Positions 24,161 through 32,097 of a stretch of 64,000 nucleotides of DNA are shown here, piece after piece. The notes under the pieces are model-generated. The model was not told where the DNA came from and did not search any database. It saw nothing but the letters and a program-made list of their open reading frames with translations. The DNA is taken from the NCBI GenBank assembly GCA_002327925.1, contig DCVA01000043.1:1-64000 (forward strand), given 5' to 3'. The position numbers were made by a program, and so were the translations under genes. Source of the DNA: Anaerolineales bacterium UBA2200 (GTDB lineage Bacteria; Chloroflexota; Anaerolineae; UBA2200). The stretch's first letter is position 1; each line of letters begins with the position of its first letter.

Positions 24161-25684
24161 CTATTCCTCGAGGATCCATTGGGTGTACAGCTCATCCAGT
24201 TCCTGGCCCGACACCTGCTCAAAGACACGCAGCCAATCTTCCGGCGTAGATAGCTGGTACTTGCGGTCGACCAGATACGCGCGCATGGCGTCGAGGAACA
24301 CCGTGTCTCCAAGTTCTGCCCGCACGTCCTGGAAGAACAGCGCCGCCTTGCCGTAGACGATGGCGCTGTACATTTCCGGACTGAAAGCCTCCACCGGCTG
24401 GTTGACGACCGCGTCCTGTCCGCTCTCGCGCAGCCGAACGTAGCGGCTGGCCACATAGTTGTCGAAGGCCAGCCTGGCCCGGTCTGAGCCGTACACGTAC
24501 TCGTAATAGTACAGAGTGCTAAAGTTGGTCAGCCCTTCATCGAGCCATGGCACAGTCACCTGGTCGTTGCCTACCAGGCTGTACCACCACTGGTGCGCTA
24601 CCTCGTGCGCCGTGATGAATTCCAGATACTCACCTGCTGCCTCATACTGCCGCGTGTCAATGAGTATCAGACCCGGGTACTCCATTCCTCCAGACACGGG
24701 TGCCTCGACCACGTCGAATTCCGCGAACGGGTAGGGGCCGAAGCTTTCCTGGTATGCCCGTAGACTATCGCGGGCGAAAGCGAGCATGGCGACGCCCGCG
24801 TCGCGATGCTGGGGCAGGAAGTAGGAGTTGACCCGGACATGACCCAGAGCGAGGGAAACAGATTCGAATCTCTCGCTGGCCACAAGCATCCAATCGCGCA
24901 TCGGGCCGCTGACGAATTTCCAGGTGACCGTTCCGTCGCTGTTCTCTACTCTGGAGATGCCAGAGCCGGAAGCCACGAGTTTGAGGTCTGTCGGCGCAGT
25001 GAACTCAACGCTGTAGAAGCTGGTTTCGGCGTAGACAGGGTCGCCGTAATCGGGCGCCAGGGCGAGATTCCATCCATCTGCCTCGTGGACCGCTACCATA
25101 GCGTAAAAGTTGGAGAGGAGCAGGATTCCATCCTGGTAGTTGTAGGTGCCATAGCCGCGTGCGTTTTCCACCGGCACAGTCACGTTGTACAGCATTTCGA
25201 CGTCCACAGCTTCCCCCGCGCGCAGCGCCGTGGGCAGAATGATGCCGACTGCCGTGCGCTCGGACTGGTAGTCCAGAGCTGCCTCCTGGCCGGCCACGGT
25301 CACACTGCCGAAGGCGAGCTCCGAGCCAAAACTAGGCTTGTTGGCAAAGAGTCGAAAGTAGACGCGATCCAGCGTCTGGGTGCTGCGGTTTGTGTAGCGC
25401 GTGGTCTGTTGCACCTGCAGGCGTGGCTGTGAAGCCCCCAGAAACAGGCGGGCGCGGATGTAATAGAAGGGAGGATCCGAGACGGCTATGACATCATCCG
25501 CCCATGCCGGCAGCATGGCCAGCCGGTAGGTGTCCGGTTGCTGCCAGGCCGGGGTGGGCGCTGGCATCTCTGTAGCGGTTGGGGTGGGAGTTGTTCTGGA
25601 GAGCACGGGGAGCCGGTCGCACGCTGGCGCGGCAAGACTCACCACGAGACAAAGTGCGAGCAATCGTTTCCTAGAGATCAGCAT
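24161..25684 (-). CDS. M1 family zinc metallopeptidase, lipoprotein
   Basis: A 507-aa protein. The N-terminus is a lipoprotein signal (RLLALCLVVSLAAPAC), then a Thr/Pro linker. The M1 signatures follow: GGMEYPGLILID (GxMEN-like, with Tyr in place of Asn) and HEVAHQWWYSLVGNDQ with the distal Glu in WLDEGLTNFSTLYYYE. It is an extracytoplasmic aminopeptidase-type enzyme anchored to the membrane. ATG 25684 sits 7 bp behind a TATAAT box with no Shine-Dalgarno sequence, so translation is probably leaderless. It converges with the double-GNAT gene. Confidence 0.92.
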   Translation of the reverse strand: MLISRKRLLALCLVVSLAAPACDRLPVLSRTTPTPTATEMPAPTPAWQQPDTYRLAMLPAWADDVIAVSDPPFYYIRARLFLGASQPRLQVQQTTRYTNRSTQTLDRVYFRLFANKPSFGSELAFGSVTVAGQEAALDYQSERTAVGIILPTALRAGEAVDVEMLYNVTVPVENARGYGTYNYQDGILLLSNFYAMVAVHEADGWNLALAPDYGDPVYAETSFYSVEFTAPTDLKLVASGSGISRVENSDGTVTWKFVSGPMRDWMLVASERFESVSLALGHVRVNSYFLPQHRDAGVAMLAFARDSLRAYQESFGPYPFAEFDVVEAPVSGGMEYPGLILIDTRQYEAAGEYLEFITAHEVAHQWWYSLVGNDQVTVPWLDEGLTNFSTLYYYEYVYGSDRARLAFDNYVASRYVRLRESGQDAVVNQPVEAFSPEMYSAIVYGKAALFFQDVRAELGDTVFLDAMRAYLVDRKYQLSTPEDWLRVFEQVSGQELDELYTQWILEE

Positions 25685-25691
25685 GGGCGGC

Positions 25692-25720
25692 ATTATACGG
25701 ATCGCCGGGGGGTGACGCAA
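25692..25720 (-). promoter_or_regulatory. promoter of a predicted leaderless mRNA (M1 peptidase)
   Basis: Minus strand TTGCGT (25720-25715) and TATAAT (25697-25692), 17-bp spacer. The ATG begins at 25684, 7 bp after the -10 box, so the first transcribed base should be at or next to the ATG. Confidence 0.65.
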
Positions 25721-25737
25721 GGGCAGTGAGCAGCGAA

Positions 25738-25763
25738 GGACTCCGGACGGCGGTCCGGAGTCC
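25738..25763 (-). terminator. probable terminator behind the multihaem cytochrome gene
   Basis: A perfect 11-bp stem GGACTCCGGAC/GTCCGGAGTCC with a 4-nt loop. The flanking T-run is short (TTCG on the minus strand). It lies between the stop of the cytochrome gene and the promoter of the M1 peptidase gene. Confidence 0.5.
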
Positions 25764-25803
25764 TCGTCTGAGCTGGGCTGATTGGAGAGGCCTTGCAGAT
25801 GAC

Positions 25804-27621
25804 CTATTGCACCGTGTGTTGCAGGCTGGCGACCACATCAGGCGTCTGGTCTGTGGCGTCGTGCTGGGCCATATAGCTCTTGACCAGCTCCGTATCGTCC
25901 CTGGCCAGGTCCATCGTCGAGCGGTAGGAGAGACTCTGGAAGAGCACCTCGGCAGCCACCAGGAAGGGACCGCTGTGGCCCGTGACATTCACCCTGTAGG
26001 TCACCTGGTCAGACCCGCTATCGAAATTGGCGTCCGTGAACGCGCTGCCCATAACGGCAAAGTCCTTGCCGGCGGTGGCCTTGTCAAAGCCGGCGGGTAG
26101 TAGCCGGTTGTCCTTGACGTAGGACTGGCCGCGAAGCAGGGTGTAGGTCACCTGCTTCTCGCTATCGATCATCACCGACTCGTAGACCTGCACCTGGTCC
26201 TGGCCGGTGATCATGTCATAGTGTGCCTCGTAGGCGGAGGCGTCCTGGTCCGCGTCACAACCAGCGATACTGCCATCAGGCTGAGGCTTGCCCGATTCGA
26301 AGACAATGTTGCCTTTGCCGTCGGCCACGGTCAGATGGATCCAGGCTCTCCGGAGAGGGATTCCAGTGGGGAACTTGTGCCCAACCATCGAGTCGAGCTG
26401 CAGGCGGACGGAGAGCGCATCTCCTGCCAGGGCGGACTCTGCCACGGAGAGACTCAGTGTCCTATTGCCCAGCTGGTTCACTACTCTCTGCAGGGTTCCT
26501 TCCAGTTGCGCCTCAGAGCAGGTCAGCGAGAGTTGGTCGACATTATCCTGCAGCAACCGGATCATGAACGCATTGCCGCCGACAAAATGGTGCTCGGCAA
26601 AGGGCTGACGAGCGCTGATTCTGGGGGGCTTGGGCGAATTTGCGATCAGCACCTCGCCAAGTGCGTCAGGCATGTGGCACTTCTGGCAGACCATCCCCAT
26701 GTCGCCATAGGCGCTGTGTTGCCATTCCAGGTAGGCTGTCTGCTCCGGGAACTCACCAGCCACGTTTCCTGCTGCGTCGAGGTAAGGGGTGTAGAGGGTG
26801 TGGCAGCTGGCGCACAGGCCGGCATCCAGCGTCTGCAGGCCAGGCGCTGGAGTGAAGCCGACGGAGCGGCGCATGGTGTCCTGGAACATATCCGGGAAGG
26901 GTCCGTAGGACATTCGGTCCGGCGGCTCGCTGGAGGTGTTGATCACAAAGTTGCCGCTGAATGACTCGGTTGTGCCCAGCCTGTCCTTCTCAATCTGATG
27001 GCATACGTTGCACGAGACGCCATCCATGGCCGCCTGGTGCAACTCATTGTCCGCGCTCAAAAAGCCCGCATCAAGAATCGCTGTCGACGAGCCGCTCAAA
27101 GCAGCTTCCGTGAAGGCCATTGGCATGTGACACACGCTGCACTTGTCCTCGATCACCTGTTTGAGTGCAGGCGCGCGCTCCACTTCGGAGCTCACCTTGG
27201 CCAGATACACAGGGTCATGAGCCGCGTTGGCCATCATCACGGAGCGCCAGTGAACGTCGATGGAGACGTCGTTTCCTGCTGCGTCGGTCAGACGCGTATG
27301 GCAGATGCCGCAGGTGCCCGAACCGGTGAAATCAGCTCTCGTGAACATGGTCAGCGGCTTGCCCTTGCTGCCCGCCTGAGTGGGGACGGCGGTGGGTGGC
27401 ACGGCAGTGGGTGGCACCTGCGTGGGCGGGACGGCGGTGGCTGGCACCTCAGTGGGAGGCGCCTCGGTAAGCGTGGGAGGCACCGCAGTTGGCCTCGGGG
27501 GCACAGCGGTCGCTGTGGGGGTGGGGCCCGAGCAGGACGCAATGAGAGCGGCGCCTGGCAGCACGACGAGGATCAACAGGCCTATCAGAAGGTAGGTCCG
27601 ACTGAGCGATTGGGTCTTCAT
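25804..27621 (-). CDS. multihaem c-type cytochrome lipoprotein (five CxxCH)
   Basis: A 605-aa protein. The signal peptide ends LIASC (lipobox), followed by a Thr/Pro-rich spacer of about 60 residues. Five haem-binding motifs follow: CGICH, CSVCH, CNVCH, CASCH and CQKCH, all before about residue 330. The C-terminal half is haem-free and beta-rich. This order resembles cytochrome c-554/NrfA-like electron carriers, but I cannot assign a substrate. It is probably exposed outside the membrane. ATG 27621 follows GAAGGAGA. The gene lies downstream of the thioredoxin-like selenoprotein but has its own promoter. Confidence 0.88.
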   Translation of the reverse strand: MKTQSLSRTYLLIGLLILVVLPGAALIASCSGPTPTATAVPPRPTAVPPTLTEAPPTEVPATAVPPTQVPPTAVPPTAVPTQAGSKGKPLTMFTRADFTGSGTCGICHTRLTDAAGNDVSIDVHWRSVMMANAAHDPVYLAKVSSEVERAPALKQVIEDKCSVCHMPMAFTEAALSGSSTAILDAGFLSADNELHQAAMDGVSCNVCHQIEKDRLGTTESFSGNFVINTSSEPPDRMSYGPFPDMFQDTMRRSVGFTPAPGLQTLDAGLCASCHTLYTPYLDAAGNVAGEFPEQTAYLEWQHSAYGDMGMVCQKCHMPDALGEVLIANSPKPPRISARQPFAEHHFVGGNAFMIRLLQDNVDQLSLTCSEAQLEGTLQRVVNQLGNRTLSLSVAESALAGDALSVRLQLDSMVGHKFPTGIPLRRAWIHLTVADGKGNIVFESGKPQPDGSIAGCDADQDASAYEAHYDMITGQDQVQVYESVMIDSEKQVTYTLLRGQSYVKDNRLLPAGFDKATAGKDFAVMGSAFTDANFDSGSDQVTYRVNVTGHSGPFLVAAEVLFQSLSYRSTMDLARDDTELVKSYMAQHDATDQTPDVVASLQHTVQ

Positions 27622-27663
27622 TGGCTCTCCTTCACCTCGGATGTGAGATGACCACTCACGGCA

Positions 27664-27692
27664 ATTATAGGACAGGTGGGCGGCGTTGGCAA
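27664..27692 (-). promoter_or_regulatory. promoter of the multihaem cytochrome gene
   Basis: Minus strand TTGCCA (27692-27687) and TATAAT (27669-27664), 17-bp spacer. The leader is about 35 nt. Confidence 0.65.
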
Positions 27693-27709
27693 GAGCCTGG
27701 TGCCATTCC

Positions 27710-28138
27710 TCAGCGGGCGCTGGATACCGCCTGCGCCACGGCCGCCGCATTGGGAACGCCCGTTTGTGCATAGACTTCGTGACCCTGGACGTTCAGTACC
27801 AGCGTGGTGGGTGTTGCGCGGATGCCGTATCGGCGCACGACGTCAAGGCCCGTTGCCGTTGCCGCGTTGATGCGAATGACGGCGGCCTGACCTTGCAGCT
27901 GACTTTCGATCCTGTCCACGACAGGCTTGGCGATGAGGCAGGACGGTCAGCCGTTGGAGAAGAAATAGACCACCGTCGGCTGTCCCGTGGCGATCAGTCG
28001 GTCAAAGTCCTCGGCTGATGCGAGTGGGGTGCCTTCGCTTCGAAGCATCAGCCAGGCCAGCGGCAGCCCGATCACGATCAAAAGGGAGATCCAGTTCTCT
28101 CTGGCAAAGCGCAGCAATCTGTCAGCCATGAGTTCCAA
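27710..28138 (-). CDS. membrane-anchored thioredoxin-like selenoprotein (UxxC), TGA read as Sec
   Basis: A 142-aa thioredoxin-fold protein if TGA at 27949-27947 is read through. It has an N-terminal membrane helix (ENWISLLIVIGLPLAWLML), then PTVVYFFSNG-[TGA]-PSCLIAKPVVDRI, then IRINAATATGLDVVRRYGIRATPTTLVLN with the cis-Pro loop (TPT). The TGA (residue 64) is exactly where thioredoxins have the first Cys of CxxC, and the frame is open and family-like on both sides. A 6-bp hairpin follows at 27925-27911. The start is TTG 28138 (AAGGAG 5 nt upstream) or ATG 28129. Alternatives are a point-mutated Cys codon (TGC/TGT to TGA) or an assembly error. The second TGA of the same kind in the DsbA-like gene argues against chance. 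Confidence 0.82.
27911..27925 (-). promoter_or_regulatory. candidate SECIS hairpin of the thioredoxin-like gene
   Basis: On the minus strand CCTGTC-GTG-GACAGG, a perfect 6-bp stem. Its loop begins 28 nt after the UGA and starts with G, within the usual bacterial SECIS distance and loop requirement. The stem is short, so support is moderate. Confidence 0.5.
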
Positions 28139-28200
28139 GCATTCTCCTTTCACAGAAAACTACGTGATGACAAACACGAGCGAGTCGCCACGGCAACGGT

Positions 28201-29346
28201 CTACTCGCCGCCCAGCTGCTCGTCAATCTTGACCATCCAGTCGGCAATGGGGATCTTCTGCGGGCAGAGCTCCTCGCACTTGTGGCACTGGATGCAGGCA
28301 GCTGCGCGCGTGTCCTCGCCGGGTCGACGCGGCTCATTGTAGCTCTTGCGTGCCTTCTCCATCTGGTTGTCCACGATGGCCCGGTTGTACAGGTCCAAAT
28401 TGAAGGGGATCCACACCCCATTGGGGCAGGGCATGCAGTAGCGGCAGTCGGTACAGGGAATGGGGAAGAGACTGCGATACCTGGTCCGTGCCTCCTCGAT
28501 CAACGCCAGGTCCTGTTTCGGCAGAGTACCTGGCCCCGAGTTGTCCGCACTGGCCAGGTTTTCTACTACCTGGGCCATGGTCGTCATTCCACTCAGGGCC
28601 AGGGACACTTCCGGCTGGTTCCAGACCCACTGCAGCGCCCAGTCAGCCTGTGAGCGTGACGTAGTTGCGCGTTCGAAGGCCTCCGCAATCTTGGCCGGAA
28701 GGTTAGCCAGTCTGCCTCCGCGTATAGGCTCCATCACGACCACGGGAATGCCCCGCGACGAGGCGTACAACAAACCCTGGCGGCCAGCCTGGATGTCCTG
28801 ATCGACATAGTTGTACTGAATCTGGCAGGGGCACCAGCCGGCATAGGCGTCGATGATCTCCTTGAAGACGTCGAATTTGTCGTGGAACGAGAATCCGAAA
28901 TGACGGATCTTGCCCCGCGCCATGGCGCCCTCAGCCCAGCGCAATATCCCCAGGTCCCGCATTTTGGGCCACTCGCGAGCGCTCAGGGCGTGAAGCAGGT
29001 AGAAGTCGACATGGTCCGTTTGCAGTCTCTGCAATTGTTCGTCCAGCAGGCGTTCCGGGTCCTCGGCCTTGTCGACCAGCCAGCACGGCAGCTTGGTCGT
29101 CAAGTGCACCCGGTCACGGTACCCGCCCTGCAGGGCACTGCCCAGCCACTTCTCGCTGTTCCCGCCGTGGTATCCATAGGCCGTGTCAACATAGTTCACA
29201 CCCTGATCGATGGCAAAGCGCAGGATGCGTGTGGCCTCCGGCTCATCGATGGCCGTCGAGTCGCTGCCGATGGTAGGAAGCCGCATGCAGCCAAATCCGA
29301 GCGCGGAAACCTGAATGTCGTATCTGCCGAATGGACGGTACTTCAT
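28201..29346 (-). CDS. aldo/keto reductase with C-terminal 4Fe-4S ferredoxin domain
   Basis: A 381-aa protein. The AKR barrel has the tetrad pieces YVDTAYGYHGG (Asp, Tyr), HLTTKLPCW (Lys) and FYLLHAL (His). The C-terminal region carries two cysteine clusters, CTDCRYCMPCPNGV and CIQCHKCEELCPQ. Proteins of this fusion type are common in anaerobes as predicted oxidoreductases; the substrate is unknown. ATG 29346 is family-like (MKYRPFGRYDIQVSALGFGCMR). It precedes the thioredoxin-like selenoprotein gene by about 60 bp on the same strand, so they may be co-transcribed. Confidence 0.92.
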   Translation of the reverse strand: MKYRPFGRYDIQVSALGFGCMRLPTIGSDSTAIDEPEATRILRFAIDQGVNYVDTAYGYHGGNSEKWLGSALQGGYRDRVHLTTKLPCWLVDKAEDPERLLDEQLQRLQTDHVDFYLLHALSAREWPKMRDLGILRWAEGAMARGKIRHFGFSFHDKFDVFKEIIDAYAGWCPCQIQYNYVDQDIQAGRQGLLYASSRGIPVVVMEPIRGGRLANLPAKIAEAFERATTSRSQADWALQWVWNQPEVSLALSGMTTMAQVVENLASADNSGPGTLPKQDLALIEEARTRYRSLFPIPCTDCRYCMPCPNGVWIPFNLDLYNRAIVDNQMEKARKSYNEPRRPGEDTRAAACIQCHKCEELCPQKIPIADWMVKIDEQLGGE

Positions 29347-29446
29347 CGATATCCCCCCAGTCGTTTGCCCTGTTCCACGGCGAGGTATGCCTTCCCCTCA
29401 GACGGGCCCCGCCGACATAACGAAGAACTAAACACAGTAGAGATTG

Positions 29447-30508
29447 CTAAGGTCCTCCGAGAAAAGAGCGGCCGGTCGGAACCTGCAAGCGCATCGCCAC
29501 TCGGAGCACGGCGCTCCCAAGGTCCGGGTAGCGGTAACGGTTCGCCTCCACAAGCGCGGCAACCGTGATGCCATGGGCCGCAGCGATTCGGCCCAGACTG
29601 TCGCCCGGCTGGACGACATAAAGCACCGAACCCCGCCTTGTCCGCGGATGGAGGTGGCTCGTTGCGGGAACGGTCGAGTAACGCTCCATCATGGACCGAA
29701 AATCGGCTCCCTGGTGAAGCTCTGCGTGATATCGCGGAACAGCGGCCAACTGCTCCAGCCTCTGCACGGCACCGCCCTCGCCGTAGGTAATCAGTGCAGG
29801 ATACAGAGCCGCGGCATCTTCTTTGTAGTTCACCGCGTTGAACGGCCAAACGTAGCCGACGGGATCGATCCCGCAGTGCTGGCGGATCGCCTCTTTGGAG
29901 TCGGCGAACTCGTGCAAGGCCTGCTCCCTGGTCAGACCGCCGTCTCGCCCGACCATCTGGTAGTTGTGCGAGACAGAGTGGGAGGCGAGCTCGTAGCCCA
30001 GGCTCTGCAGAAAGCGGATCTTGCGCCAATCCCACCCGCTCGCTTCCTCAGGGATGTCCCCAGTCACTACACCCAGGACCGCCTGGAAACCGTAGCGGCG
30101 AAACTCAGGGTACATCTGGAGCCAGAAAGTGGCGTAGGGACCGGCGAGGTTGCCTTCCCGGTCGCAGCACGCCTTGGCAGCGCCTATGTCGTCTACCGAC
30201 AGAATCACTCGTCCCTGCGGCGTGGTCCCGTTCTCCAGGTGCCAGATAAGCGCTCGGAAGGAAATGGTCCGCATCTTGAGCTGGTGAAGAATGTGCATCT
30301 GCTGGCGAAAGGCCTCGACCGTCCAGTCGTCGGTGAAGACAGGGTGATAGGCCAGCACGGGAACGCCGCTCCAGACGGCAGCGTTGGCTCCGACCGGGCA
30401 TATGGCCTGGATGGCGAGGCTCGCACCGAGGGTGGCCGTCCAGCGCAGGAACGAACGCCTCGAGAGCAGCCTGAGTTTGCCTGCCGCGGGATGGTCAGGC
30501 ACCGTCAC
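29447..30508 (-). CDS. Tat-exported polysaccharide deacetylase-like protein with LysM domain
   Basis: A 353-aa protein. The N-terminus has a twin-arginine signal (SRRSFLRWTATLGASLAIQA...ANA). The NodB-type core shows VLAYHPVF, ILSVDDIGAA and LASHSVSHNYQM (HSxxH metal motif). The first metal motif is SVDD rather than TFDD. The C-terminal LysM module runs from YVVQPGDSLGRIAAAHGI to RLQVP and should bind peptidoglycan or chitin-like glycan. It probably remodels the cell wall outside the membrane. It follows glnA by 6 bp on the same strand. Confidence 0.85.
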   Translation of the reverse strand: MTVPDHPAAGKLRLLSRRSFLRWTATLGASLAIQAICPVGANAAVWSGVPVLAYHPVFTDDWTVEAFRQQMHILHQLKMRTISFRALIWHLENGTTPQGRVILSVDDIGAAKACCDREGNLAGPYATFWLQMYPEFRRYGFQAVLGVVTGDIPEEASGWDWRKIRFLQSLGYELASHSVSHNYQMVGRDGGLTREQALHEFADSKEAIRQHCGIDPVGYVWPFNAVNYKEDAAALYPALITYGEGGAVQRLEQLAAVPRYHAELHQGADFRSMMERYSTVPATSHLHPRTRRGSVLYVVQPGDSLGRIAAAHGITVAALVEANRYRYPDLGSAVLRVAMRLQVPTGRSFLGGP

Positions 30509-30514
30509 GTCACA

Positions 30515-31933
30515 TCACGCGTCAAAGTAGAGTTCCATCTCGTAGGGGTGAGGTCGATTGCGTACTGCGTAATGCTCCTCGAACTTGACCTTGCTCCATT
30601 CGGCAATCTGCCCCTCATCAAAGACCGACCCTGCCAGTAGGAACTCGTGGTCACGTTCGAGCGCTTCCAAAGCCTCTTGAAGGGAGCGTGGCAGCGGCTT
30701 GATCGCTTTGCGCTGTTCCTCGCTCCAGGCAAAGATGTTCTGGTCGATGGGCCCGTAGCCGAGGTCCCGGGGGTCCATCTGCTGGCGAATGCCGTCCAAA
30801 CCTGCCATGAGCTGTGCGGCCAGAGTGAGGTAGATGTTGCCTGTGGCGTCTGGCGGACGGAATTCGATGCGGGCCGTGTCCGGTTGGTCTGCGTACTTGG
30901 GCACGCGCACAGCGGCGCTGCGGTTGCCCAGACTGAAGAAGGCATTGACCGGCGCCTCATAACCCGGAACCAGGCGACGGTACGAGTTGGTGGACGGATT
31001 GGTCAGGGCCAGCACTGAGGCGCCGTGGTGCAATAGTCCTCCAATGTACCAGAGGGCCGCCTGGCTCAACTTGCCGTAGCCATCAGCGGCGTAGAAGACG
31101 TTGCGGCCTTGTTTGAACAGATGCTGGTGGAAATGCATGCCGCTTCCGGCCTCCCCGAAGAGTGGCTTGGGCATGAAGGTCGCCGTCTGGCCGCGTCGAT
31201 GAGCCGCCATTTTGGCGACGTACTTGACCATCTGTGTGACATCCCCGGATCGCAAGAGGCCCATCATGGGAGTCTCTATCTCGCACTGGCCCGGTCCGCC
31301 GACTTCGTGATGGTGGTATTTGACCTCCACTCCGAGGTCACTCAGCAGGATCGAAATCTCGCTGCGGAGGTTATACAGTTGATCCTTTGGGGGAATCACA
31401 TGATATCCGCCGTGACGTGGGATCAGGTGTCCGTGCCCACCTCGACTGCTTTGCCAGTCGGCCTCGCAGCTCTCCACTCGGTAGGAAGATGTATTGATCT
31501 CATTCTCAAAAGCGACTTGGTCAAAGACGTAGAACTCGAATTCCGGGCCCCAGCGACTCTCATCGGCGACACCCATCTCTCGCATATACTCCTCCGCGCG
31601 GAGGGCGATGTTGCGCGGATCACGGGCAAATGGCCGCTTGGTGTCGGCTTCGTAGGCTGAGGCGATGAAGCTCAGGGTCGTTCGCTCCCAAAAGGGATCG
31701 ACAAACGCGGTTACCAGGTCAGGCAGAAGGATCATATCCCCCGCCTTCAGCGGCTTGAGCCCGAGAGCCGACGCGTCAAACCCGACCCCGTCACGCATCA
31801 GCGAATCATTGAACTGGCTGGCAGGCAGGGTGACGTGGTGCCAGCGCCCGGCAAGGTCGCTGAATTTGAGGTCGATCATGACGACCCGGGTTTCTTGAAT
31901 ATAGGATTGGGCTTCTTGCCAGTCCTTGAACAT
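30515..31933 (-). CDS. glnA: glutamine synthetase, type I
   Basis: A 472-aa enzyme making glutamine from glutamate, ammonia and ATP. GPEFEFYVFD, HHHEVGGPGQCEIE, GSGMHFHQHLF, NPSTNSYRRLVPGYEAP and RIEFRPPDATGNIYL are all present. The region where adenylylated enzymes have NLYxLP reads PIDQNIFAWSEEQ, so the regulatory Tyr is missing and adenylylation control is unlikely (GSI-alpha-like). ATG 31933 follows GGGGAGGAG. It is transcribed from the promoter at 31989-32017, divergent from the DsbA-like gene. Confidence 0.96.
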   Translation of the reverse strand: MFKDWQEAQSYIQETRVVMIDLKFSDLAGRWHHVTLPASQFNDSLMRDGVGFDASALGLKPLKAGDMILLPDLVTAFVDPFWERTTLSFIASAYEADTKRPFARDPRNIALRAEEYMREMGVADESRWGPEFEFYVFDQVAFENEINTSSYRVESCEADWQSSRGGHGHLIPRHGGYHVIPPKDQLYNLRSEISILLSDLGVEVKYHHHEVGGPGQCEIETPMMGLLRSGDVTQMVKYVAKMAAHRRGQTATFMPKPLFGEAGSGMHFHQHLFKQGRNVFYAADGYGKLSQAALWYIGGLLHHGASVLALTNPSTNSYRRLVPGYEAPVNAFFSLGNRSAAVRVPKYADQPDTARIEFRPPDATGNIYLTLAAQLMAGLDGIRQQMDPRDLGYGPIDQNIFAWSEEQRKAIKPLPRSLQEALEALERDHEFLLAGSVFDEGQIAEWSKVKFEEHYAVRNRPHPYEMELYFDA

Positions 31934-31988
31934 CTCTCCTCCCCAACTTCGTCGTTGAGCCGCACAACATCCCGGCGGAACTTGCGGT

Positions 31989-32017
31989 ATTCTACCCGAG
32001 CTGGCTGACCCCTGCAA
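31989..32017 (-). promoter_or_regulatory. glnA promoter
   Basis: Minus strand TTGCAG (32017-32012) and TAGAAT (31994-31989), 17-bp spacer. The leader to ATG 31933 is about 50 nt. Confidence 0.6.
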
Positions 32018-32060
32018 ACAAGAGTCTCGAGTGCCCATTTCGCCAGTGATGGGAACGGAG

Positions 32061-32066
32061 TATAAT
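32061..32066 (+). promoter_or_regulatory. -10 box of the DsbA-like gene
   Basis: A perfect TATAAT; the 17-bp-spaced -35 position reads TTTCGC, which is poor. The GTG start is at 32098 behind GGAGG (32090-32094). Confidence 0.45.
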
Positions 32067-32097
32067 AGCGACCATCTGTGCTCGGATTGGAGGACAA

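Noticed and set aside
24806..25432. 208-aa plus-strand frame opposite the M1 peptidase
   Set aside because: Antisense shadow of a clear peptidase gene, with no family-like sequence; the same holds for the long antisense frames over ftsZ, murD, nrdD and the radical SAM gene.
26221..26964. 247-aa plus-strand frame opposite the multihaem cytochrome gene
   Set aside because: The minus strand has five CxxCH motifs and a signal peptide; the plus frame is a GC-rich shadow.
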